DNA from: Seminavis robusta
Taxonomy: Eukaryota > Bacillariophyta > Bacillariophyceae > Naviculales > Naviculaceae
DNA length: 64,000 nucleotides
Direction of reading: 5' to 3'
Assembly: GCA_903772945.1 (NCBI GenBank)
Contig: CAICTM010000179.1
Location: 1 to 64,000, forward strand
Each line of letters opens with the position of its first letter. Position 1 is the stretch's first letter. Shown in pieces: positions 20,077 to 29,886 of the stretch. The notes under the pieces are model-generated. The model did no database searches. It saw only the letters and a list, made by a program, of their open reading frames with translations, and was not told the DNA's origin. A program made the translations under genes and the position numbers.

Positions 20077-22185
20077 TTAGTCAATATACGGCGGATTCTT
20101 TCCCAGCCAATTCACGGCACACGAAGGCCACTTGGTGCGCACAACGTCCTCCAAATCTCCCGAGCCACCCGAGTTGCCTGTCTTTAATGCAATGCTGGCA
20201 CCCACTGCATCCTCGGCTGTTAGCCTTGTGACGTGAAACGGTGTTAGTATGCCTCCTCGAAGTCCATTGTAGTGAAAGAGCTGAAAGGTGTCTCCAAACT
20301 TTTCGAATTCCAATTTGTTGGGAACTTCTTTGTTGTTTGCAGTGGTGTCTTCCGGGTTCAAATCATCTCCATTTGACATGGGTGTCGTGTCGGGTGTGGC
20401 GATGCTGCTGTTGGTATCAGGAAAGTTGCTCCATTGAGGCGATGTCTGCTGGGAACCGTTCAAGGCAGCTACGCTGGACGTCCCTGAAACGCCCGTGACT
20501 TCCGCATCCCATTCCGCTTGGAGCTTGCGAGCGAGCTCTTCGTCGCTCAGGGGTGGTTGTTCTACTTCCATTGGAGCCGCAGCGGCGGCGGCAGCAGCCG
20601 GTGGCGCGTTATTGTTGTCGCCATTGTCGTCGTTGTTGTTTTCTGGCCCAACAATCTTACTCTCCGAAGAGCCCCATTCCGCAGCTAACCGCCTGGCCAT
20701 TTCTTCGTCACTTTCCATGACGGACGAATTTTTGGCGGCTGGTCCCATTTTGCTATCGGGACCACCGTCTAAAATGATGGGAAAGTCGGACGACCCATTT
20801 CCATTTTCGGGCCCGTTCAGGACATGCTCAATAGTGGCACCCTTCATCAATCTCGACAGCGCGGTCCAGCAATCCTCCCACAGTATGATACCCGATCCAC
20901 TTACTTCCAACGATGCCGCCAGCGCCGAAACTTGGTTTTCCTCGAGCTTGAGGTCCAACGATGTGAGGACTGTGCCAAGGTGCTGCGTGGCAATGAATCC
21001 ATTTTCGGCGCCACCTTCGACGGCCTTGAAGGCTCGTCGACATTTTTCCAAGAGCTGATCACTTTCACTCTCTTTGAGACTGACCGCGTCTCCAAAGAGG
21101 ATGGAGAAATGGCTGGTAGATCCAATGACCCAAATGGGGAATTTAGGAGATTTGTAATATCCGCCCACTTCGCAATATCGTAGTGATTCCAGTTGCGACA
21201 GGTAGCCTATTCTGGGACGAGACTGAATTCCTCGACAAGTGAGGTCACCCGAAGGAGTAATGGTATTATCAAATACATTGGAGACGGCCTGTCCTGTCAA
21301 TAGCAAATTGATGAGCTCCTGACCACAGTGGCCGAACTGTGCGGTGAGTTTGGCAGTCAAGTCGTCCATATCGTTCTGAATGACATCATTTCCTCTGGAT
21401 GCAACCAAGGACATGACGAGGAGCATGACGCCACCGGGTTTTCGGAAGGATTCCAATGGCGAGAATCCCTCTTCATCCAACAAGAAAGCGGCAGTAGCCC
21501 TCGCCAAGCGGATTATCGTTTCTTCTCTGGAGGAATGTGTTTTCTGTCGTTTGTTTTCTGCTCCTGCTGAACCATCTTTGGGGGCGATAGTGTATGTAGT
21601 GGCCCTGTCTAGAGTCTCCCAAGTGACCCCGTTGGCATCGGGTGGAGTTTGTGACAGCACCACCCCAACTGTTTTTCGATTGGGGGGGGCTCCAGATTCT
21701 GCCGAAGCGGATGGCATGACGGCAGCTCGGGCTAGAATAATGGCAATGGCTTTGGCCAGAGCCTGTTTCAATAATTCCGTAGACAGAGAAGGATCGGCTA
21801 GACTGGGAGCAGCTCCCGGTTCGAGTACTGGGTAATCCAATGGCTTGCGTAGACCAAATAAGAGAAGACCCATCAGTTCGGCCTGTGCTGCCGCAAGCAC
21901 CCCACATGGTCCACCGTGAGACTGAGACAGACCCCACGGCCGAAAGTCCTTGGTCAATAGAGACATCATCGTGGTGCCTTCTTCGACTGGTGTAGCAGTA
22001 CTGGTACCAGTATCACTTGCGGCATCGTCACTGCTGCAAAAATCAATCCCCTGGCCAATCCAGCGATTCTTGTCATTATCCGTCGTCAGGCTTGAATCCC
22101 ACATCAACGTATGAAAGGAGGCAGTGTCAAAGGGGGTGCTGGATCTACGCCACTCCTTGACTTCTTCCGAAAAACCATCGTCCAT
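20077..22185 (-). CDS. MINDY-type deubiquitinase (MINDY-3/FAM188A-like) with two MIU motifs
   Basis: The predicted protein has 702 aa. The MINDY catalytic signature is clear: WGLSQSHGGPCGVLAAAQAE (about residues 85-104, Cys nucleophile in GPCG) and the His in VIGSTSHFSILFGD at about 355. An EF-hand-like helical insert follows (NGFIATQHLGTVL ... GSGIILWEDCW), as in MINDY-3. The C-terminal part ends T-K-W-P-S-C-A-V-N-W. MINDY enzymes cleave Lys48-linked polyubiquitin. Near residues 488 and 547 lie two copies of DEE-A-R-L-AEW (EEMARRLAAEW, EELARKLQAEW), matching the MIU ubiquitin-binding motif, separated by a poly-Ala/Asn/Asp linker. The start is the first true ATG (22185); the frame extends upstream only through a non-ATG codon. 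Confidence 0.85.
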   Translation of the reverse strand: MDDGFSEEVKEWRRSSTPFDTASFHTLMWDSSLTTDNDKNRWIGQGIDFCSSDDAASDTGTSTATPVEEGTTMMSLLTKDFRPWGLSQSHGGPCGVLAAAQAELMGLLLFGLRKPLDYPVLEPGAAPSLADPSLSTELLKQALAKAIAIILARAAVMPSASAESGAPPNRKTVGVVLSQTPPDANGVTWETLDRATTYTIAPKDGSAGAENKRQKTHSSREETIIRLARATAAFLLDEEGFSPLESFRKPGGVMLLVMSLVASRGNDVIQNDMDDLTAKLTAQFGHCGQELINLLLTGQAVSNVFDNTITPSGDLTCRGIQSRPRIGYLSQLESLRYCEVGGYYKSPKFPIWVIGSTSHFSILFGDAVSLKESESDQLLEKCRRAFKAVEGGAENGFIATQHLGTVLTSLDLKLEENQVSALAASLEVSGSGIILWEDCWTALSRLMKGATIEHVLNGPENGNGSSDFPIILDGGPDSKMGPAAKNSSVMESDEEMARRLAAEWGSSESKIVGPENNNDDNGDNNNAPPAAAAAAAAPMEVEQPPLSDEELARKLQAEWDAEVTGVSGTSSVAALNGSQQTSPQWSNFPDTNSSIATPDTTPMSNGDDLNPEDTTANNKEVPNKLEFEKFGDTFQLFHYNGLRGGILTPFHVTRLTAEDAVGASIALKTGNSGGSGDLEDVVRTKWPSCAVNWLGKNPPYID

Positions 22186-22747
22186 CTTACTTTGTTCTGA
22201 GCAACTGTATTGCAACCCTGTCTGATCAAAACTAAGTATGTGTCGCCCAGTACTTACTACTTACTACTAGCTAGCTAGCTGTAGTAGTTTTGCTGTGGAC
22301 AATTGAGGATATGAGAGACGTCGATCCATGCAAAGCTTGTGCTGCAGCTCTCGACCTCCCCATTGCGTGTCTCCAGCCACAGCCGTTGATTTCTGTGCTC
22401 TACCAACTCTAGCCCTAAATTGCTAAAACCGGCTACCATACGGTACCTTGTACCGTACCGGTACTACGTTTCTGCAACAGTAGTTGCACAGGCTCAGTAC
22501 GGGGATTTTCCCACTCAGTAGGCAGAAAGATGATTGGTCGAGGAGTACCGGAGAACACTTCATATGTCAGCACCGTATAATGAAGCATGATTCAAAATTA
22601 CGAGCCACTGTGCTACCTTACCCGTGGATTTTTCGCCTGAACGTAAAGTTGACAATGCCGATGAGCAAGATTCCATCGTGACAATGACCAAACAGCCGCC
22701 GTTAACTTGAGATACACACCACTTACCACTAAACTAAAGAGCGGAAC
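22186..22747. promoter_or_regulatory. divergent intergenic region
   Basis: This is upstream sequence of both the MINDY-like gene and the transposase-like gene. It contains overlapping CTAGCTAG octamers at 22267-22278 and a TACCGGTA at 22456-22463 in a wider GGTACC-rich patch (22441-22465). No coding signal was seen. No inverted terminal repeat matching the far side of the transposase gene was recognised. Confidence 0.45.
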
Positions 22748-25699
22748 ATGGCTAGTAGACACCCACCAGTCAACCCATATGCGGGGAAGCGCTCTACCGC
22801 TCCACAAACTGAAGCAATGGGACGCCAAAGTCAACAGAGAAATTCTCAACAGAAAAGAAAGCACCAACTCGCAGCTGCCAACAACCCCAATAAGAGGAAA
22901 GCGAAGAGAGGAGAACAGCCTGACCTTGAAGGAAACGCAGCCTTTGATCCTATACAAGACTGTATTATTTGCAAGGCAGTGGCAGCAGGAAGAAAGCCAC
23001 CACACAGAGGTCACGACAAGAGGTGCCTGAAGAATCGCGCAACCAAGGGTAGAGGAGACCTCCACGAGCAAACCTTAGCAAGTGAGAAGGAGGCAAAGAG
23101 GCTGCAGAAGTTGATGAACACTGACCTGACAGAGGCGGAGAAAGGCAGTTGGCGTTACTCAACCAAGGAAGCTGGAGAAAAGTTCTTTGCTGCGCACACT
23201 TCCAGCTCTTCCAAGAAACCAACAAAGAAAATTGCGATGGTGGAAGAACTCTCACCACAATACCTGTGCAAAGCTGTGACCACAAGGCTGGAGGACACAA
23301 TATTCTGTGAGAAGCACAAGACCAAGTCAGCTCCACTTGCAATGCTTGCGTTTGCTGGGGAAGTGGCAAAGAACATCATTGGTGGGAAAAAGAAAAATGA
23401 TTATCTTATTCAACGCCACTTTGATGGGCTTACCATGACGGTGCCTTACTTTCGAGGTGAAATGAGTCCACAGTACCATTCAATCGTTGGGCAGAAGCTG
23501 CTGTATGTCGACTGGGAAAGGATGGGAATCCAAGTCCCTTGCCCTGATGCGTCTTGCTCTGGAGAGTTACAAAATCAGAGGTCACAGTTCTCAAAGAATC
23601 AAACTCTGTTCCCCATCTTCACGATCGATGGATTACCTTCGTGGTGTATTACCATGAACATGAAATGCAGCTGCTGTAAAAGAACCTTCGATTCGAACTC
23701 AGCTGATGTTTTGGTGGCGATTCCCACCCATGCTTCCAACCTCTATCCAGTCGAGACAAAGTATGCCTCCACGGGAACCTATCACCTCAGTCGATCCACC
23801 ACTCAAGTTTTCAGTTCGATTATGCTGACCTACGGAAATGGGGAACTCTGCAGTAGGCTACTCTACGATGCAATCAATCGAGAGTATGTTCAAAAGGCCT
23901 CATCCTACTATTCGTTATGTCAGCACATCAAACAGATATCACCGGATGTCACTCTTCAACCATATGTCCAGAAGGATGGAACCTTTATCAGACAGTTCCC
24001 ACCACTGGGAGACACCATCAGAGACCTCTTCGATCAGGCTGCGTCCTCCAGCAAGAATCCTTGGGGTATCAGTGATAATGAGAGGCACACAAGAGAAATT
24101 CAAAGTGTCAAGTGTGACGGTATCTTCTCTCAGGATCACACATTCCAAGCGACCAAGAACTATCAAAAGAGCCTTGGTGCTGAAGCGGTTTGGGATGTTG
24201 CCACTTCGACTGGTGAAATCGCCACTGCTGTTCTTGTCCCAACAACAAAAACAAAACACTTCTCCCATGCAGCGAAACAGCTGACTGAAAGGGAAGGGTT
24301 CAATCCGAAAGCGATGTACTCGGATACCTGGCCCAATAAGCAAGACTTCTGGCACCGACTGTTTCCAGGTCTCGAAGGAAGACTCGGTCTGTTTCATTTC
24401 GAAAAGAGAATCATCAGCACTTTGAGGAAAAACCACATCGATCATGGGAAGGCAGTGTCTGGTCTGTTGTCATGCCTTTATTCATACGTACCCGAGGACT
24501 ATGAAAAGGTTCTCAAAGCACTACGAAATGGATCACTCTCTGCGACTGGTCGGAAGTATTCCAACAACGACATTGCTCACATGAAATCCACTGGCGTCTT
24601 CCGACGACGATATGGGAAGTATCTTCGTAAGCAGATGAAATCTCCTGAAACAATAAGGGAAAGACTGGATGACTGGTTTGTTAGATACAAGGTCACAGCT
24701 TCTACTGGAAGCAGACCGGCTGAAGGTCGGCTGGACCCGTACAAGGGCTATACTCTTTTCACAGCTGAAACAAAAACAGCTGTTGAGAACTGTAAGGAGA
24801 AGGCTGTTCATTTGGTTGATCCAGTGCCATTAGAAGAGATGTACGATGCAATCTTACCATCTCCCAATTCGAACCATGGTCTCACAGAGTATCTCTCACG
24901 TCGCGGAGAGTCAAAGCTGGAAGCGTTTCATGATCGACTGGCAAACTTTGCCAATGGCGGAATGCGTCGCTCGCTCTGTGACAACCTATCCCTCTGTGGC
25001 ACGGCGAGGTACAATCTGGGGATCAGACACAAGCGAGCATTGATTAAGGCACAGCCAGAGGAGAGGAAGAACATACCATCAGGATGGGACCGCGTTGTTG
25101 CTTTTTGGAACCACACAGAACTCTGGTTTATCAATGACATGGCCACTGCCGTAGGTTTGCCACTGCCATTTCCAAATGCAGAGAAATTGAAAGAAGACAA
25201 TGGTGAGCGATTCTTTTCAGAATACATGGCAACTGTCAAACCAAACAAGCAGTTATATGCAGCAGATTTCTGTTTGTGTGATGTGTGCGTCAAGGTACCA
25301 TTTCGACAACCACAACAGCAAGAAACTCCATCGGCAGATTCAAATTCAAACACATCGGATAATTCAAACGGACAAACGGATACCACCATGGTAGATGCAA
25401 CAGTCGACAATGTAAGTGATCGCCGTCCTCGCCAACAGCAAGAAGCACCGGCACCTCCACCACCTGTAGCAGCAGCACCAGTGGCGCAAGGAGTGCCACT
25501 CGCACCATGGCCAACACCGGCTGCCATCAACCAATTTTATTGGATTCAAATGGCCCCATTAACTCCTCCACCAGGCGGCTGCTGTGAGCCTTTCAAAGCA
25601 TGGCTACGGCGGACTGGTCGTAAGGGAGCACCGCCCCATCTTCTCTGTTGTCCCTACAAGGACATCGTAAATGGGTATACGTACATTAACAACAGTTAG
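22748..25699 (+). CDS. putative DDE-type transposase, unclassified DNA transposon
   Basis: This is an intact 983-codon frame. An N-terminal zinc-finger-like motif (CIICKAVAAG ... HRGHDKRC) lies at about 75-98. A zinc-ribbon-like region lies at about 275-325 (CPDASC ... MKCSCCKRTF). An RNase-H-fold core, judged by motifs, follows at about 455-560: Asp residues in VKCDGIFSQDHTF, then MYSDTWPNKQDFWHRLFPGL, then GRLGLFHFEKRI, a pattern like the MULE/DDE transposases. A Cys-rich tail includes FCLCDVCV and GGCCEPF. The third catalytic acid was not pinned down. No terminal inverted repeats or target duplication were found, so the gene may be a transposon lacking recognisable ends or a domesticated copy. 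The family is uncertain; the motifs exclude a recombinase of the Crypton type next door. Confidence 0.55.
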   Translation: MASRHPPVNPYAGKRSTAPQTEAMGRQSQQRNSQQKRKHQLAAANNPNKRKAKRGEQPDLEGNAAFDPIQDCIICKAVAAGRKPPHRGHDKRCLKNRATKGRGDLHEQTLASEKEAKRLQKLMNTDLTEAEKGSWRYSTKEAGEKFFAAHTSSSSKKPTKKIAMVEELSPQYLCKAVTTRLEDTIFCEKHKTKSAPLAMLAFAGEVAKNIIGGKKKNDYLIQRHFDGLTMTVPYFRGEMSPQYHSIVGQKLLYVDWERMGIQVPCPDASCSGELQNQRSQFSKNQTLFPIFTIDGLPSWCITMNMKCSCCKRTFDSNSADVLVAIPTHASNLYPVETKYASTGTYHLSRSTTQVFSSIMLTYGNGELCSRLLYDAINREYVQKASSYYSLCQHIKQISPDVTLQPYVQKDGTFIRQFPPLGDTIRDLFDQAASSSKNPWGISDNERHTREIQSVKCDGIFSQDHTFQATKNYQKSLGAEAVWDVATSTGEIATAVLVPTTKTKHFSHAAKQLTEREGFNPKAMYSDTWPNKQDFWHRLFPGLEGRLGLFHFEKRIISTLRKNHIDHGKAVSGLLSCLYSYVPEDYEKVLKALRNGSLSATGRKYSNNDIAHMKSTGVFRRRYGKYLRKQMKSPETIRERLDDWFVRYKVTASTGSRPAEGRLDPYKGYTLFTAETKTAVENCKEKAVHLVDPVPLEEMYDAILPSPNSNHGLTEYLSRRGESKLEAFHDRLANFANGGMRRSLCDNLSLCGTARYNLGIRHKRALIKAQPEERKNIPSGWDRVVAFWNHTELWFINDMATAVGLPLPFPNAEKLKEDNGERFFSEYMATVKPNKQLYAADFCLCDVCVKVPFRQPQQQETPSADSNSNTSDNSNGQTDTTMVDATVDNVSDRRPRQQQEAPAPPPPVAAAPVAQGVPLAPWPTPAAINQFYWIQMAPLTPPPGGCCEPFKAWLRRTGRKGAPPHLLCCPYKDIVNGYTYINNS

Positions 25700-26657
25700 T
25701 AGCAGCAATGTAATAGCGATTGGTTTGTTTACACGTAAAATGCGCCTTTATTAGATACTGCACCTTTTTTGCTAGGATAGCTGAACCCTGGGCAAGGTTG
25801 AATGAGCGCAAGAACAGAGAAAAGTCAGTTGGGTTAGTGTGTTTGAATTGTGAGAGTTGTGTGTGATGACACTTCGAGTGCCGTTTGGTAGGGAAATGGC
25901 ATGGTCTCACGCAAATAACCATACTATTTGCCATTTCCCCTCCTTTTCAAATCATGTGACGTTGGAAAGTGGTGCGTGTCAAATGACCGGTGAGGTGCGC
26001 GCGGGAGGAATTTAGAATCTAAACCCTAACCTCTTTCTTCTTTTCTGGGGCTCGTTCCCCCCGGCCTGCGGCCGGATCCCCCCTAAAAGTCAGTATGTGC
26101 TTCCCTCTAGTAGTAGGCAGATCCACATACTGTCAGGATCAAGGACAGTATGCTACCTAGAAAGCTTACAGTATCGGCAGTCATTGAAACAAAGATCCTC
26201 TCAATAAGACTCTCACTATTAAATAAACTGAGAGGATTTAGACATAACGGCACGTGCCTGGATAAATAGAGGCCGATGCACATACTGAGAGGATTCCAAT
26301 TTTCGCTTAAGTAACACCAAACATACTCCTGCCAATCCGATTCCCACATCCAATGAATACTCAGCGAATCGTACGTGGTTGCAATTCTGCCCTACTGGTA
26401 GCTAGTACTGATCGGTCGTTGGATCGTACGTCGTTGCAGCATACTCAGGGAATCCCGTACGTAAAGAGGCAAACAACGGCCAAATCCCATGCAATCGATC
26501 GTCTCCTTCCTTACCGGTAGCTAGCTAGCAGTTCTTCAGTTTTCCTCACTTTCAGACCTCATTATTTTCATTCCTTCAACTCTGTAAAGGAAACTCTGCC
26601 GAAATTCCAGGTCAACCAAACCAACAATTGCTTAGTTGACCAAAGAATTCCTCCACC
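25700..26657. other. intergenic region between two transposon genes
   Basis: No gene was seen. The region holds a perfect 11-bp inverted repeat (25891-25901 with 25929-25939) that encloses a second stem, GCAAAT/ATTTGC; a hairpin CCGGCC-TGC-GGCCGG at 26061-26075 between C-rich runs; CAGTATGTGC at 26091-26100 inverted at 26278-26287; and the octamers TACCGGTA (26512) and CTAGCTAG (26521) just before the Crypton reading frame. Confidence 0.5.
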
Positions 26658-28909
26658 ATGGCCAATGCTGGAGCAGCCCTTGGCTTGGAAGATGTGCCGG
26701 AACTTCCTGAAGCACCCACGGAGCAGCCCAAGTACAACCGGGACTACCATCGACTCTTCATCAAATTCATGAGCTGGCTGCACAAGAGGACGTACACCAA
26801 GGCGGCTCGCTTCCAACCCAGTGCTTTGGGCGGCATCCAACCACATCACGTTGCCGACTACTTGAAATGGCGTGCATATGGTACGACGGACGTTGACTTC
26901 AAAGCCTCAAGCAGAATCCAACTTGCCGCTCCTCTACTCTTGAGCAAGACAAGAAGGCTATTTCCTTCCACATGCCCATCAAAGGTGCCACATGGAATGG
27001 AACCTCCGGCAATCCAACCAAGTCCGATCCTGTGAACGAAGTGGTCAAGGAAGCCAAGAAAGCGGAGACTCAACACCGCGGCAAGAAGTCCTGTGCCACC
27101 AGGGATTTGACGGAAACAGAGTATCGCAAGGTGGTCCATGAACTCTACGGCAAAGGGAGCTTTGAATCGACCATCCGTACAGCCTGCATGTTGAAGCAGC
27201 AAGTCCATCTCATCACCAGGACGGATGACATCTCCAAGTTGAAGTATTCCGACTACAAGCCGCATCCAGACTTCCCTTTTGCGCTCAGTTGCAAGGTGTA
27301 TTGGTCCAAGAATATTTCAGAAGAACGACAATGCCCCGACCAAATCATTCTTGGGTCGATGGATACCGACTTTTGTGTCATGCTCGGATTGGCGAATTAC
27401 ATGGAGGCATCCTTCAACTACGGGTATGGCGCCGCTGGTCGGGAAGATGCATTCCTCTTTACTCCCAAAAGCGATCCCAAGTTGGCTCCCAAGCACTGCA
27501 ACGCAGCCTACCGCAACATTCTGAAGGCTGTCTTTTTGTCGGCTCCATTTCTGGCTGTGGCGGTCCTCATTGCCGGTGTTCTTGGGAGTCACAGCATTCG
27601 GAAGTTTGCTGCAACTCTGGCAAGAGGGATGGGTGCTACTGCTGACGAAGTTGACATTCGAGGTCGCTGGAAGGCTCGCTTATCTGGGCGGGTTGTTGAT
27701 GCCTACATTTCGCCTGAACAGCCCTGGATCGACGCCCGTGTTGCCGAAAAGCTTTGCATGGGGGCTCCTATTGCCTACAAGCTACACCCGGATGCCAAGA
27801 GAGTGACTCCCGGCTGGTTGATTCAGCATGTGGTGCCAAGGACGCATGCGTTTTACGACGGTGTCAACGACATTTCCCTTCACTTGGCTCTGCCTCTTTT
27901 GTGGGCTGCCCTTGACGAATCTTGGGAGGAGAGGATGGAGCCTCCCGTTCGTGTTAGGATCCAAGATGCGTACGAGCGCATCAAGGCCGATCTTCCTGTA
28001 GGCGTCAACCCTGTGGTGAAAGTGCCTCTCTCGATTTGGACGCACAACACCAAGCTCCACATCAACGAAATCGAGCCGATGGATACGGGAGGTGGCGGCG
28101 GCACGGCTGGTGGCACTACTGGAACGACCGGCCAGGCAAGCACTCGTCAAGTTGCCAATAAGTCGCGGCAGGTGACGACTATGCAAACGCAACAGCAGGT
28201 ACGAACGAATGAGGAGATTCTGACAAGGATTATTGCGCAGGACAACCAGCTCCAGCAGCTCATAGCGCAAGAAGGTAGGACCCGCGACAGTTCGGCTGCT
28301 GCTTTGAGAGGTTGGTTGGAGACTTGGCTTGGCGCGGAGCTGACGAAACTGAATGGAAATATTTGCAGGTAAGTGTGGACTTGTGGCTGTTGGCTATTGC
28401 AACTATGGCTATTACTGCTGCTAACTCTGTATTTTTGTATGCTTTTTAGGATTGCTGTTCAGCCTCCAAGGATGGCAACACCTGATCAGGTAGATGGTAA
28501 TCTTTTTAGAAATGGGTTGACTGTGGAAAGGACTCGCCGGAATGGCCAGACTAGCCTCAGGTACAGACGAGCTGTGGCCACCCCTGCTGATAGTAGGCCT
28601 GCCAAGCTAGCCAAGTACAGAACTGTTGGCTCTGCTTGGCAAGAGTGGATGCATGGTATTGGTGGCAACAAACCAGCCAAGAACTTCACTGCTGAAGATA
28701 TCAGGGCTTGCAAGTCAACCTACTCCAGGAGGAAGCCACTCTGGACTCTCATGGCTACACTTGTCAATGCTCAGAAAGCTCCAGCTTGGGTCATCACCAA
28801 GATTGAGGAGCATTATAAAGGAAGTGTTTTGAATATTACTGCTGCCATCAAGCAGGACACCATTATGGGCAGTCTGCATGAGGATCTTTGTATTGTTCAT
28901 GTTCAGTAA
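26658..28909 (+). mobile_element. Crypton-type tyrosine-recombinase DNA transposon
   Basis: The span given is the coding part only; the true ends were not found, as expected for elements that lack terminal inverted repeats. It encodes a tyrosine recombinase joined, through a small intron, to a GCR1_C-like DNA-binding domain, which is the defining Crypton combination. It sits in the same accessory block as the DDE-transposase-like gene and a MITE-like repeat. Confidence 0.75.
26658..28909 (+). CDS. Crypton tyrosine recombinase with spliced C-terminal DNA-binding domain; frame broken near 5' end
   Basis: The 5' part begins at ATG 26658 in an ACCATGG context and encodes a SAM-like N-terminal region (Y-L-K-W-R-A-Y-G). 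Between about 26890 and 26930 the reading frame changes; the downstream frame then runs to 28368. The recombinase box I Arg lies in ITRTDDISKLKYSDY, box II in SHSIRKFAATLARGMG (H-x-x-R), with RGRWK and the likely nucleophile Tyr in VDAYISPEQPW. An 81-bp intron (28369-28449, CAG|GTAAGT ... TTTTTAG) leads in frame to a last exon, 28450-28909. That exon carries WQEWMHG and STYSRRKPLW, resembling the GCR1_C domain of fungal Cryptons. The enzyme would recombine an excised circle with the target. The frame change suggests an inactive copy, unless it reflects a sequencing error or unrecognised splicing. Confidence 0.72.
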
Positions 28910-29364
28910 AGTTGACCTTAGTTTGATAAGCATGGTAGCCATGCCTAATAGTGAGTTTGTTACATTAGACTTTGTGCTTTTGGTTTCGTTTCGTGGACTT
29001 GTGCTTTTCGAACGTTTTCGTGCTACTACTACTACACGTAGCTAGCAACCAGTAGCTAGCGAGCGATTTCGAGGACTTGGTCTTTTCAAAAACGTACTCA
29101 ACCAAAGAGGTGCGACGTTATCTTAACAGTGAGTAGTAGAGGTGCGAGCCTCATTTTTCTTATAGTCGAGGACGTGACCTTCACTAGGTCGTCACTGGTA
29201 TTAACGATCGACCTTGCATACACCAGGTGTTGGTGGTGTTGGTATACCTCGATCGATAGGATGGATACCTCCTGTAGGATGGCTACCACAGGTACAGGCT
29301 CTCAGTATTTCTCTCAGAACTGGAATATACTTTTACGGTACCGGTACCGTATTATTGGCATACC
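28910..29364. other. intergenic region, no gene seen
   Basis: No coding signal was recognised. GCTAGC-rich short repeats lie at 29038-29066, and a TACCGGTA within ACGGTACCGGTACCGT occurs at 29335-29350. The right part of the Crypton end may lie here. Confidence 0.4.
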
Positions 29365-29627
29365 GTACTGGGGTATGGGGCAACTATAGGATTTACAAAC
29401 ACAACACGGCACTGCCACACTCTAAATAACATGGCAGTTACGTGCAGTTAAGTTTCATGCAGTTACGTTGCGTGCAGTTTCGTTTTACTATGGAAGTTAG
29501 TGTATTTATGTTATGTGCAGTTACGTGCCGTTACGATTTATTACGTGCAGTTACGCATAACTACGCTTTCATACGGGTATTGAGAAACTCTGTAACGAAA
29601 TCCATAAGTTGCCCCATACCCCTGTAC
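29365..29627. mobile_element. MITE-like element with about 30-bp terminal inverted repeats
   Basis: The 263-bp segment begins GTACTGGGGTATGGGGCAAC and ends with its near-perfect inverse (29598-29627). The outer 21 bases pair with one mismatch, and pairing continues into AT-GGATTT on both sides with a short gap. The interior has no reading frame but holds at least five CAGTTA words, mostly in the form GTGCAGTTACG (29435-29553). Short size, terminal inverted repeats and no coding capacity fit a miniature inverted-repeat transposable element. The target-site duplication is unclear. Confidence 0.65.
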
Positions 29628-29886
29628 ATCATACTAGTACCGGGACCTACATGCACTCATCTTTTGTGAGAACGCTGCATCTATGAGAGAAGTTACATCT
29701 TGCATTGAACAGGGTCAACAGGGAGTGCCCATCACCAAGGTGTACTGGTAACTGGCAACTGGCAAGGGGCTCTGCTATCAGAATACTACATGCATAGCTA
29801 GCTAGCACTGGCAGGATGAATGAATTATGACCAAGTCGGCTAAAATAAATGAATATGTATAGGGGTCTTCCCTGCGTCGACTCTAG

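Noticed and set aside
26021-26032. Telomere-like AACCCTAACC
   Set aside because: Fewer than two units, inside an intergenic region; chance is sufficient.
26061-26075. Rho-independent-type terminator (GC hairpin beside C/T runs)
   Set aside because: The window is eukaryotic and no gene ends there; it is listed only as a hairpin.
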